From: an uncultured Ignavibacteria bacterium
GTDB lineage: Bacteria; Bacteroidota; Ignavibacteria; Tepidaquicellales; Tepidaquicellaceae
Assembly (NCBI GenBank): GCA_937924675.1
Contig: CALEVL010000057.1
Span: 1-9,685 of the forward strand
Length of the DNA: 9,685 nucleotides
Reading direction: 5' to 3'
The notes under the pieces are model-generated. The model saw nothing but the letters and a program-made list of their open reading frames with translations. It did not search any database and had not been told where the DNA came from. Each line of letters starts with the position of its first letter. Positions within the stretch are counted from its first letter, which is position 1. A program made the translations under genes and the position numbers. Of this stretch, positions 1 to 6,770 are shown piece by piece.

Positions 1-84
1 TATGCAGTTAAGATCAGAATCCCAAATCCTGATCGCGAGCTTAAGTCCGGCATGCCTGCAGATGTAAATATCAGATTGAACTGA
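1..84 (+). CDS. HlyD/MFP-family periplasmic adaptor subunit, C-terminal end only
   Basis: This is the tail of a gene that begins before the window. Frame 1 is open from base 1 to a TGA at 82-84, giving 27 visible residues that include IPNPDRELKSGMPADV. The pattern 'NPDxxLKxGMxA-V-I' is the usual C-terminal end of periplasmic adaptor (HlyD/membrane fusion) proteins, where the last beta-strands of the membrane-proximal domain sit. In the family, such adaptors bridge the inner-membrane ABC transporter and the TolC channel. The stop is separated by one base from the ATG of the ABC ATPase that follows, which fits an operon. Only the end is visible, so lipidation, coiled-coil length and subfamily cannot be judged. 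Confidence 0.8.
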   Translation, partial: YAVKIRIPNPDRELKSGMPADVNIRLN

Positions 85-85
85 A

Positions 86-1000
86 ATGGAATCAGCAATC
101 AGTCTGAATAACGTAAAGAAAACCTACGGAGAAGTAAACGCTCTTAGCGGCATTACCTTTGAAGTAAAGAAGAATATCATCTTCGGACTAGTCGGTCCTG
201 ATGGAGCAGGAAAGTCAACTCTGATAAGAATTCTCTGCGGACTGCTGAAACCTGATGAAGGAGTGATAAGAATCCTTGGAAAGGAAATGCCCAAGGATTA
301 CAATATGATAAAAGACGACATTGGATATCTCTCGCAGAAGTTCAGTCTTTATACTGACCTAACTGTTGATGAAAATATTGAATTCATTGCCCAGATCCAT
401 GGTGTCAAGAAATTTCATGAAAGACGTGATGAACTACTTGAATTTACTCGTATGAAAAAATATAGAAAGTTTCTTGCCGGAAATCTTTCGGGAGGGATGA
501 AACAGAAACTTGCCCTGGCATGTACTTTGATCTACAAGCCAAAACTTCTGTTTCTTGATGAACCTACAACAGGAGTTGATCCTGTATCCAGACGTGAGTT
601 CTGGCTTATTCTTGCCGGCTTGTTGAAGGAAGATATTACGGTCTTCATTTCAACTCCGTATATGGAAGAAGCCGAAAGATTCAACGAGATTGCGCTCATA
701 GAAAACGGAAAGATCTTAGCCGTTGATACTCCAGCCGGTATTAAGCAAAAGATAAGCAATACAGTTCTTGAAATTGTTTGTACACCAGCCCGCAAAGCTT
801 ATGAAGTGATATCAGATTCCGGCGATGATGAAGTTCAGTTATTCGGCGACAGAGTTAATGTTATACTTGAAGGTAAGAACAGTTCAGAAGACAGAGTAGT
901 TAACTTGCTTAAGAATAACGGCGTTACTATTCAGGACCTGAGAAAGTCCAACCCGAGTCTTGAGAATGCTTTCATACATTTGTTAAAGGAGAGTGCCTGA
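86..1000 (+). CDS. ABC transporter ATP-binding protein, first ATPase of a split YbhF-like pair
   Basis: This cytoplasmic ATPase of an ABC-2 exporter has 304 residues. Visible motifs are Walker A GPDGAGKST (37-45), Q-loop Gln84, signature LSGGM (134-138), Walker B LLFLDE (154-159) and D-loop GVDP (163-166). Where the H-loop histidine normally stands, the sequence is ISTPYMEEAE, with Pro191-Tyr192 in place of His. From memory, the N-terminal half of YbhF-type double ATPases also carries an 'STPYMDEA' motif, which supports assignment to that branch. About 90 residues after the ATPase core form the accessory C-terminal domain common in ABC-2 drug and antibiotic exporters. The ATG at 86 lies one base after the adaptor stop. 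The gene's 3' end carries the ribosome site of the TolC-like gene. The transported substrate cannot be told from sequence. Confidence 0.93.
   Translation: MESAISLNNVKKTYGEVNALSGITFEVKKNIIFGLVGPDGAGKSTLIRILCGLLKPDEGVIRILGKEMPKDYNMIKDDIGYLSQKFSLYTDLTVDENIEFIAQIHGVKKFHERRDELLEFTRMKKYRKFLAGNLSGGMKQKLALACTLIYKPKLLFLDEPTTGVDPVSRREFWLILAGLLKEDITVFISTPYMEEAERFNEIALIENGKILAVDTPAGIKQKISNTVLEIVCTPARKAYEVISDSGDDEVQLFGDRVNVILEGKNSSEDRVVNLLKNNGVTIQDLRKSNPSLENAFIHLLKESA
985..992 (+). promoter_or_regulatory. Shine-Dalgarno site that decides the TolC-like start
   Basis: The bases AAAGGAG at 985-991 lie inside the last codons of the upstream ATPase, about 10 bases before the ATG at 1002. They are far too close to the alternative GTG at 993. 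The site therefore favours a start at 1002, which also places a clean signal peptide at the N-terminus. Confidence 0.6.
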
Positions 1001-1001
1001 T

Positions 1002-2324
1002 ATGAAGTTCATCATTCTAATGATCCTAAGCTTAATTCTGTTAACATCAACCTTGCCTGCTCAAACATCCAAAGTAACAATAGATGACTGTGTCAGATTG
1101 TCTTTAGAAAACAGCGATGATATTAAAATAAGCAGATCCAAAGTTGAAGAGAGCACGGCTAAGATAGATGAAGTCACATCGCAACAACTTCCACAGCTCA
1201 AGTTCTCGGCAAGTTACTCCAGACTTAGTTCCGTTGATCCATTTCTTGTTACGGTTCCCAATTCACCTGTGCCGTTTAAGATTGCGGATGCTTTGTCCAA
1301 TAGTTACGGACTTAAACTCTCAGCCACTCAACTTGTATTTACCGGATTCAGATTATCAGCTCTGGAGAATATAGCTTCGTATGGAAAGGATATATCCGGT
1401 GTGGATTTTGACGAGGTAAAGAACACTGTTGCATTCGAAGCACAGACGGCTTACTGGAATCTCTATAAGGCAATTCTGGCGGTGCAAATAGCGGAACAGT
1501 CTGTAGCACAGACTGACAGAAGAATTACAGATACAAAGAATTTCATTCTTGGCGGACTTTCAACAACCACAGATCTTCTTCGTCTCGAAGTGCAGAACTC
1601 AAATGCCAAGCTTCAACTTCTTGAGGCGGAAAATGCCGTGAACACTGCACGTGTTGCATTAAACAGACTAATTGGATATGATTTTGAAACTCCTTTGGAA
1701 CCTGATACAACTGTCACAGTCCCTGAAGAAATTTTTGAAGATGAAAGCAGGTATGTTTCAGAGGCACTACTCAATCGCAATGAGCTTAAGAATATTAACT
1801 ATGCTATCAGTTCTTCCGCAGAAAATCTGCGTGTTGCAAGATCTTCATACTATCCGTATGTTTCTCTTTACGGGAATGTTTACTACTCAAACCCTAACCC
1901 GCGCGTTCAGCCGCCGGTAGATGAGTTTACCGCAACATGGGATGTGGGTATCGGACTCACATGGGACATTTGGAACTGGGGATACACTTCGTCTCTGACT
2001 GAACAGGCAAGACAGGTTCAGATGCAAAAAACTGTTCAGCTTGATCTTGCAAAGAAAAAAATCGAGCAGGAAGTACGGCAGAAGTTTGGCAATGCAGAGT
2101 ATCTGAAGAAAAGGATAGATGCAGCGTTGCTTGCAATACAGCTTGCGCGCAAGAGCTATGATGAAGTTGTTAAGAAGTATGATGTTCAGCTTTCTTCAAG
2201 TACGGAAGTTGCAGATGCCGAGACGTCTCTTTTCATCGCAAGAAGGAATTATGCATTTGCACTGATTGATTTCAGAGTGGCAATGCTTGCATTGAATAAA
2301 GCGGCGGGAAGAAGACTTTATTAA
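1002..2324 (+). CDS. TolC-family outer membrane efflux channel
   Basis: From the ATG at 1002 the protein has 440 residues, a normal length for the family. Residues 1-20 form a signal peptide: Lys2, then a hydrophobic run, then LPA before Gln21. The mature part has the two-fold OEP repeat. The first half contains long amphipathic helices, with the typical helix ending near 'LRLEVQNSNAKLQLLEAENA' and 'ALNRLIG'. The second half ends with 'DAETSLFIARRNYAFALIDF' and 'LNKAAGR'. Stretches rich in Tyr, Ser, Asn and Pro near residues 285-330 fit beta-barrel strands. The family forms trimeric outer-membrane channels that dock with HlyD adaptors, and the neighbours supply exactly those partners. The start at 1002 overlaps nothing, since the ATPase stop is at 998-1000. 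Placement between the two ATPase genes is unusual compared with the ybhGFSR order. Confidence 0.92.
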   Translation: MKFIILMILSLILLTSTLPAQTSKVTIDDCVRLSLENSDDIKISRSKVEESTAKIDEVTSQQLPQLKFSASYSRLSSVDPFLVTVPNSPVPFKIADALSNSYGLKLSATQLVFTGFRLSALENIASYGKDISGVDFDEVKNTVAFEAQTAYWNLYKAILAVQIAEQSVAQTDRRITDTKNFILGGLSTTTDLLRLEVQNSNAKLQLLEAENAVNTARVALNRLIGYDFETPLEPDTTVTVPEEIFEDESRYVSEALLNRNELKNINYAISSSAENLRVARSSYYPYVSLYGNVYYSNPNPRVQPPVDEFTATWDVGIGLTWDIWNWGYTSSLTEQARQVQMQKTVQLDLAKKKIEQEVRQKFGNAEYLKKRIDAALLAIQLARKSYDEVVKKYDVQLSSSTEVADAETSLFIARRNYAFALIDFRVAMLALNKAAGRRLY

Positions 2325-2361
2325 ATTGAAAATTGAAAATTAAAAATTAAAAATTAAAAAT
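2324..2361 (+). repeat. 7-bp A/T-rich tandem repeat after the TolC-like gene
   Basis: The unit AATTGAA or AATTAAA is repeated five full times (2324-2330, 2331-2337, 2338-2344, 2345-2351, 2352-2358) with a partial sixth. The first two copies carry G at position 5 and the last three carry A. The repeat starts on the last base of the TAA stop codon, so slippage would not alter the protein. It has no evident function; a bent or easily melted A-tract is possible. Confidence 0.85.
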
Positions 2362-2367
2362 AATTAG

Positions 2368-2422
2368 GTATCATTTGCTTTTGAACTGATACAAAGATGA
2401 TACGAAAGTGATTCTCTTTGTA
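2368..2422 (+). promoter_or_regulatory. Two overlapping, mutually exclusive hairpins in the spacer before the second ATPase
   Basis: GTATCA at 2368-2373 pairs perfectly with TGATAC at 2387-2392 (13-base loop). TACAAAGA at 2390-2397 pairs perfectly with TCTTTGTA at 2415-2422 (17-base loop). The two stems share bases 2390-2392, so only one can be complete at a time. An 11-bp near-repeat (TGATACAAAGA, TGATACGAAAG) lies within. No poly-T follows either stem, so neither is a classical terminator. A role in messenger processing or regulation between tolC and the second ATPase is only a guess; stems this short can occur by chance in AT-rich DNA. Confidence 0.35.
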
Positions 2423-2435
2423 GGTTATGTTTTTT

Positions 2436-2485
2436 CTCCGTGTAACTCTGTGTTACTCTGTGAAACTCTGTGAAACTCTGTGTAA
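2436..2485 (+). repeat. 10-bp tandem repeat, CTCTGTGnnA units
   Basis: Five consecutive 10-bp units are visible: CTCCGTGTAA, CTCTGTGTTA, CTCTGTGAAA, CTCTGTGAAA and CTCTGTGTAA. The array lies between the TolC-like gene and the second ATPase and is followed by a run of seven A. It is flanked by a 9-bp direct repeat, TCTTTGTAG, at 2415-2423 and 2511-2519. From memory, CTCTGTG/CACAGAG decamer arrays are scattered in spacers of many environmental bacteria and often give false reading frames, as on the minus strand here. Function is unknown. The 10-bp period matches one turn of the DNA helix. Confidence 0.85.
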
Positions 2486-2530
2486 AAAAATTCAAGAAAG
2501 TGTAGCGAAATCTTTGTAGTGTATGATAAG

Positions 2531-3475
2531 ATGAATTCGATCGAAGTAATTAATCTCACAAAGAGATTCGGGAAGTTTACTGCTGTTGACAATGTTTCAT
2601 TCAATGTTGGCAAGGGGGAAGTGTTTGGCTTTCTCGGGGCAAACGGCTCAGGCAAGTCAACAACAATTAGGATGTTATGCGGAATTATAGTACCTACTTC
2701 CGGTGAGGCTTCAGTTAACGGTTTCAACATTCTTCATGAGCCGGAAAAAGTGAAGGCGAACATTGGTTACATGTCACAGAAGTTTTCACTGTATGGAGAC
2801 CTATCTGTAGAAGAGAACATAAATTTCTTCGGGGGAATATACGGACTCTCACAGAGCCGTTTAACCGATAGAAAGAATTGGGTCCTGCAAATGTCAGGAC
2901 TCACAGAAAGAAGAAAAACATTGTCAGCACAATTGTCTGTTGGATTCAAGCAAAGACTCGCTCTAGGCTGTGCTGTATTGCATGAACCTGCGATCGTATT
3001 TCTTGATGAACCTACCGGCGGTGTTGATCCTATCTCTCGAAGAAACTTCTGGAAACTCATTAATGAATTGTCGGCATCAGGCACAACGGTGTTTGTTACA
3101 ACTCACAACCTTGACGAAGCGGAATTTTGCAACAGGATAATACTATTGGATTACGGAAAGATAGTTGCAACAGGTAGCCCTAAAGAACTTAAGTCAGAGT
3201 TTATAAAGAACGGCATGCTGTTTCTTGAATCCGATGATGTCTACACTGCTTATGAGTTACTTGAAAAACACAGACTCGTTCACAACGCATCTATCTTTGG
3301 AAATGCGCTTCACGTATCGCTTTCAGATGCCGCATCATTAGAGGATAACGCGGCAGAAGCTATCCGTGCTTTTCTGGAGAGTAATGGAATCAAAGTTGCG
3401 GGAATAAGGAGCATAGTTCCTTCTCTTGAAGATGTATTCCTTGAAACGATTGAAAAGCCTGCATCGGATGATTAG
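2531..3475 (+). CDS. ABC transporter ATP-binding protein, second ATPase of the split YbhF-like pair
   Basis: I chose the ATG at 2531 (314 residues). A GTG at 2519 would add four residues, but neither start has a clear ribosome site. Motifs are Walker A GANGSGKST (36-44), Q-loop Gln83, a degenerate signature LSVGF (135-139, where LSGGQ is usual), Walker B IVFLDE (155-160) and H-loop His192 in VTTHNLDEAE. An accessory C-terminal domain follows from about residue 220. The intact His combined with a weak signature is the mirror image of the first ATPase. The two proteins would therefore form a heterodimer with one consensus and one degenerate ATP site, as the two halves of a YbhF-like protein would. 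The stop overlaps the next gene's ATG by 8 bases, so the ATPase is probably translationally coupled to the permeases. Confidence 0.93.
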   Translation: MNSIEVINLTKRFGKFTAVDNVSFNVGKGEVFGFLGANGSGKSTTIRMLCGIIVPTSGEASVNGFNILHEPEKVKANIGYMSQKFSLYGDLSVEENINFFGGIYGLSQSRLTDRKNWVLQMSGLTERRKTLSAQLSVGFKQRLALGCAVLHEPAIVFLDEPTGGVDPISRRNFWKLINELSASGTTVFVTTHNLDEAEFCNRIILLDYGKIVATGSPKELKSEFIKNGMLFLESDDVYTAYELLEKHRLVHNASIFGNALHVSLSDAASLEDNAAEAIRAFLESNGIKVAGIRSIVPSLEDVFLETIEKPASDD

Positions 3476-4601
3476 CAGAATTCTATCCATATCAAAGAAA
3501 GAGATGCGCGAGATCATTCGTGACAAAAGAAGCCTAATGATTATTTTTGCGCTTCCGGTATTTTTGCTGATAATGTTTGGATATGCAGTAACTCTTGATA
3601 TTGATGAGATCAAGCTCGGTGTGCTTGACGATGATAACAGTCTCTTGTCAAGAGATTTTATAAGCACTCTAAACTCTTCGGAATATTTCACTATTACCCA
3701 AGTGATCGAAAGGGAAAGTGATATCAATTCACTTCTTGACCGAGGCAATATTCAATGTGCTGTTGTGATTCCTATCGGTTTCGAAAAGCAAGTTGAGAGA
3801 AAGCAGAAAGCTCCGGTGCAGTTCCTCATTGACGGTATGGATGCAAGTACTGCAAGCATTATTCAGAGTTATGTGATTGCCGCATCCCAATCTTTTTCAC
3901 AGAATGTTACAAAAGATTTTGTTTCTTCAAGAACAGGTATGAAGATGATTGAGCCAATAAACATCGAACCGCAGTTCTGGTACAATAAGAGTCTTGATAC
4001 AACACAATTCTTCATACCCGGACTTCTTGCATTGATGCTGATTGTGATTTCAGTAATCCTCGTTTCAATATCAATTGTAAGAGAAAAGGAGCTTGGCACT
4101 ATCGAACAGATAAGAGTTTCACCGGTAAGTTCATTTGAATTGATAGCCGGAAAAATAGTCCCTTACCTGATTGTATCTCTTATTATTGCAGCTTTAATGA
4201 TTTTCATGGGCTATCTTTTCTTTGGAGTTGTGGTGAAAGGAAGTTACATCCATCTGTTTCTCGGAACAGCTTGCTATTTGCTGGCAACATTGAGCATGGG
4301 AATATTCATTTCCACTATCTCTGATTCGCAACAGGTGGCTTTTCAAATCTCACAGGTAGTTTCTCAACTTCCAACTCTAATTTTATCCGGATTTATTTTT
4401 CCAATTGAAAGCATGCCGGTTTCTATACAAATCCTATCTTATATAACTCCTGCGAGATATTACATAGTAATACTGCGTGATATTCTGATCAAAGGAACTC
4501 CATTCGAAACATTCTCCATGCAACTGATTTATCTGCTAATCTTTGCGACTGCTTTTATTTTGATTTCAATTATCAGAATAAAGAGGTCAGAAGCAATATG
4601 A
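3468..4601 (+). CDS. ABC-2 type permease, first of a paralogous pair (YbhS/YbhR-like)
   Basis: Starting at the ATG at 3468, which overlaps the ATPase stop (ATGATTAG), the protein has 377 residues. A longer TTG start at 3426 would reach deep into the ATPase gene and is unlikely. The topology is typical of ABC-2 exporters: a short cytoplasmic N-terminus, TM1 at about 23-41, a large non-cytoplasmic domain of about 140 residues ending in 'WYN' (171-173), and a five-helix block from about 182 to 369. The conserved cytoplasmic segment VREKELGTIEQIRVSP (204-219), between TM2 and TM3, is the expected contact with the ATPase. 'GFIFPIESMP' (308-317) marks the loop before the last helices. The protein sits in the inner membrane and would pair with the next gene product. 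The exported compound is unknown; drug, lipid or metabolite export are all possible. Confidence 0.92.
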   Translation: MISRILSISKKEMREIIRDKRSLMIIFALPVFLLIMFGYAVTLDIDEIKLGVLDDDNSLLSRDFISTLNSSEYFTITQVIERESDINSLLDRGNIQCAVVIPIGFEKQVERKQKAPVQFLIDGMDASTASIIQSYVIAASQSFSQNVTKDFVSSRTGMKMIEPINIEPQFWYNKSLDTTQFFIPGLLALMLIVISVILVSISIVREKELGTIEQIRVSPVSSFELIAGKIVPYLIVSLIIAALMIFMGYLFFGVVVKGSYIHLFLGTACYLLATLSMGIFISTISDSQQVAFQISQVVSQLPTLILSGFIFPIESMPVSIQILSYITPARYYIVILRDILIKGTPFETFSMQLIYLLIFATAFILISIIRIKRSEAI

Positions 4602-5728
4602 GAGCAATTATTGATTTCATGGTTAAGGAGTTTCTGCAATTTCTTCGTGACCCGAAAATGTTTGCCGTAGTCTTGATTGCACCGGTCATTCAGCTAGTGT
4701 TTCTTGGATATGCAGCTAATCGTGATTTGAATGATGTTAAGACATGCATTCTTGATAATGACAGATCAAATTCAAGCAGGGATTTTATAAGCGCCTTTGA
4801 GAAGTCAGGATACTTCTCTGTGATTCAGTATTCAGAGAACTACTCTGAACTGGAAAGGGAAATTGATCTGGGAAATGCTTTAATCGCTATTGTGATTCCT
4901 GATGATTTCGAGAAGAATATGAATAGCGGAAAGACCTCGAACGTGCAGGTGATCTTTGACGGTTCTGACGGCAACAAAGCCTCTGTTGCAGCAGGATATG
5001 TGATGTCAGTAGCCTCATCATACGGCAGCAAAATCTTTATTGAGAGATTCGAGAAGTCAGGGATCAAAGTTCCGCCGGCAGGAAGCATTGAGTCTGTTAC
5101 AAGAGTATGGTACAATCCGGATCTTACGACGCGTGATTTTATGTTGCCGTCAATTGTGGGCTTGGTTCTGATTATCATAACTGTCAATATGACTTCACTT
5201 GCAATCGTAAAAGAAAGAGAGATAGGCACCCTTGAACAATTGCTTGTCACTCCTGTGAAGCCGTATCAGCTTATACTTGGAAAGCTTCTGCCATTCACTG
5301 TAATTGGACTGGTAGCGGTTACACTTGTTCTTGCAGTGATGATCTTTTGGTTTGGGATTGAAGTTAAGGGCAGTATATCATTTCTCTTTTTTTGTTCACT
5401 TATCTTCATGCTATCAACTTTGGGACTCGGACTTTTCGTTTCAACCGTTTCAAAGTCTCAGCAACAAGCTATGGTTACATCAGCATTTCTTGTAATCATG
5501 CCAATGATCTTTCTTTCAGGATTTGCATTCCCGATTGAAAGCATGCCTAAAATAATTCAGTATGTAACTTACATCATACCTCTTAAATATTTTACTGTTA
5601 TCATCAGAGGAATAGTTCTGAAAGGTTTGACTATTGCAGACCTGTGGCTGGAGCTTAGCATTCTGTTTCTCTTAGGTGTGGTCATTTTGGTTTTCAGCTC
5701 ACTGAGATTCAAAAAGAGCATGGAGTGA
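4598..5728 (+). CDS. ABC-2 type permease, second of a paralogous pair (YbhS/YbhR-like)
   Basis: This gene starts at the ATG of an ATGA overlap with the preceding permease (4598-4601), and a weak AGAGG site lies at 4582-4586. The 376-residue product has the same plan as its neighbour: TM1 at about 21-40, an external domain with 'WYN' before TM2, the cytoplasmic segment IVKEREIGTLEQLLVTPV, and 'GFAFPIESMP' before the final helices. Similarity in motifs, order and length shows the two arose by duplication and probably form a heterodimeric pore, as in ybhS-ybhR. It is the last gene of the efflux operon. Its last four codons form the left arm of a hairpin terminator, so coding and termination signals overlap here. 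Confidence 0.92.
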   Translation: MRAIIDFMVKEFLQFLRDPKMFAVVLIAPVIQLVFLGYAANRDLNDVKTCILDNDRSNSSRDFISAFEKSGYFSVIQYSENYSELEREIDLGNALIAIVIPDDFEKNMNSGKTSNVQVIFDGSDGNKASVAAGYVMSVASSYGSKIFIERFEKSGIKVPPAGSIESVTRVWYNPDLTTRDFMLPSIVGLVLIIITVNMTSLAIVKEREIGTLEQLLVTPVKPYQLILGKLLPFTVIGLVAVTLVLAVMIFWFGIEVKGSISFLFFCSLIFMLSTLGLGLFVSTVSKSQQQAMVTSAFLVIMPMIFLSGFAFPIESMPKIIQYVTYIIPLKYFTVIIRGIVLKGLTIADLWLELSILFLLGVVILVFSSLRFKKSME

Positions 5729-5747
5729 TCCACACCATCCATGCTCT
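5715..5747 (-). terminator. Hairpin terminator at the convergent gene ends
   Basis: AGAGCATGGA (5715-5724) and TCCATGCTCT (5738-5747) are a perfect 10-bp inverted repeat with a 13-base loop. Read on the minus strand, the stem is followed directly by TTTTT (bases 5715-5711), the classic form of an intrinsic terminator for the TerC-like gene, which ends 13 bases earlier at 5760. On the plus strand the stem is followed by CTTGAAATG, a poor T-tract, so it may end or protect the efflux messenger less efficiently. The left arm lies inside the second permease gene. Confidence 0.75.
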
Positions 5748-5759
5748 CTTGAAATGCAA

Positions 5760-6695
5760 TTACTTCAAGGCATTTGCCTCTTCAATTTGCTTATTCTTTC
5801 TGATAGATGCCATTACAGAGATCACAATCACAAGGGCAACAAATCCAAGTGATACACCTATTGGTATCTTATAAATATCTATCAGCATCATCTTTATTCC
5901 AACAAAAACGAGGATTACAGATAGTCCCGCCTTGAGGTAATAGAACTTGTATATCACACCGGCCAATGCAAAGTAAAGAGAACGAAGTCCGAGTATTGCA
6001 AAAGCATTCGATGTAAAAACAATGAACGGATCTGTGGTTATCGCAAAGATTGCGGGAATAGAATCTACTGCGAATATCAGGTCAGTTGTTTCTACCAGTA
6101 AAAGAACCACAAATAAAGGTGTGGCAAACCGTTTGCCATCTTTGATCAAAAAGAATTTCTCCTTGTTGTATTCATCCGTCATCGGTATAAATCTCTTGAA
6201 GAACCTAACGACCGGATTCTTATCAGGATTGATGCCTTCGTTCTTCTGAAAATACATTTTCAGCCCTGTGAAAATCAGGAACGCACCGAAAATATAAATA
6301 ATCCAACTAAACTCTTTTATCAAAGTAGCTCCAACGGCAATAAGAATTGCTCTCATTATCAATGCGCCGATGACTCCCCAGAACAAGACTCTGTGCTGAT
6401 ATTGTCTTGGAACGTTGAAGTAAGTGAAAATCAGAGCTATGATGAAGACATTGTCTATACTCAGTGATTTTTCGATAAGGTAGCCGGTCATAAATTCGAG
6501 ACCTTTGACCTTTCCGAAATAATAGAATATTCCAACATTGAAAAGCAAGGCAAGACCTATCCAGATGCTGCTCCATATAATGGCCTCCTTAAACTCAACT
6601 ACATGAGAGTCTTTATGAAACACACCCAGATCCAAAGCAAGCATAACAATCAGGAAAACTGAAAAACCTATCCAAAGCAATAAATCAGTTGGCAT
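5760..6695 (-). CDS. TerC/Alx-family integral membrane protein
   Basis: This 311-residue, very hydrophobic protein starts at an ATG read from 6695. Length and motifs match the long TerC branch represented by E. coli Alx. The family hallmarks are intact: EKSLSIDN at 75-82, with the acidic and Asn residues proposed to bind metal in a membrane helix, and VETTDLIFAVDSIP at 201-214. About eight or nine membrane segments alternate with short loops, with one longer charged loop around 150-190 and a Lys-rich C-terminal tail. TerC/Alx proteins are linked to manganese and other metal handling and to tellurite resistance; manganese export is the most likely job but is inferred. No other tellurite-resistance genes are visible. 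It lies 75 bases downstream of the K+ channel gene on the same strand and may share its transcript. No strong ribosome site is visible. Confidence 0.93.
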   Translation of the reverse strand: MPTDLLLWIGFSVFLIVMLALDLGVFHKDSHVVEFKEAIIWSSIWIGLALLFNVGIFYYFGKVKGLEFMTGYLIEKSLSIDNVFIIALIFTYFNVPRQYQHRVLFWGVIGALIMRAILIAVGATLIKEFSWIIYIFGAFLIFTGLKMYFQKNEGINPDKNPVVRFFKRFIPMTDEYNKEKFFLIKDGKRFATPLFVVLLLVETTDLIFAVDSIPAIFAITTDPFIVFTSNAFAILGLRSLYFALAGVIYKFYYLKAGLSVILVFVGIKMMLIDIYKIPIGVSLGFVALVIVISVMASIRKNKQIEEANALK

Positions 6696-6770
6696 AATTA
6701 TGATTATTTTAACAAAAATGTTGATGGCTCTAACGCAAGTACACTCAGGAAAGATTCCCTGAATTCGAAT

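Noticed and set aside
2519..2530. GTG start for the second ATPase
   Set aside because: It adds only Met-Tyr-Asp-Lys, has no better ribosome site and lies in the TCTTTGTAG repeat. The ATG at 2531 fits the usual N-terminus, though this is not certain.
2425..2730. A minus-strand frame of 101 residues crossing the CTCTGTG array
   Set aside because: Its end translates the decamer repeat and the rest is antisense to the second ATPase, whose motifs are unmistakable.
3338..3748. A 136-residue minus-strand frame opposite the second ATPase and first permease
   Set aside because: It spans the junction of two well-supported plus-strand genes and shows no motif; it is a shadow frame.
4840..5250. A 136-residue minus-strand frame opposite the second permease
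   Set aside because: It is antisense to a conserved membrane protein gene and has no recognisable feature or start signal.
6696..6770. Riboswitch (yybP-ykoY type) or terminator between the channel and TerC-like genes
   Set aside because: Only 75 bases are available. The one stem (TCAGG 6745-6749 with CCTGA 6758-6762) is 5 bp long without a T-tract, and no manganese-riboswitch motif could be recognised.
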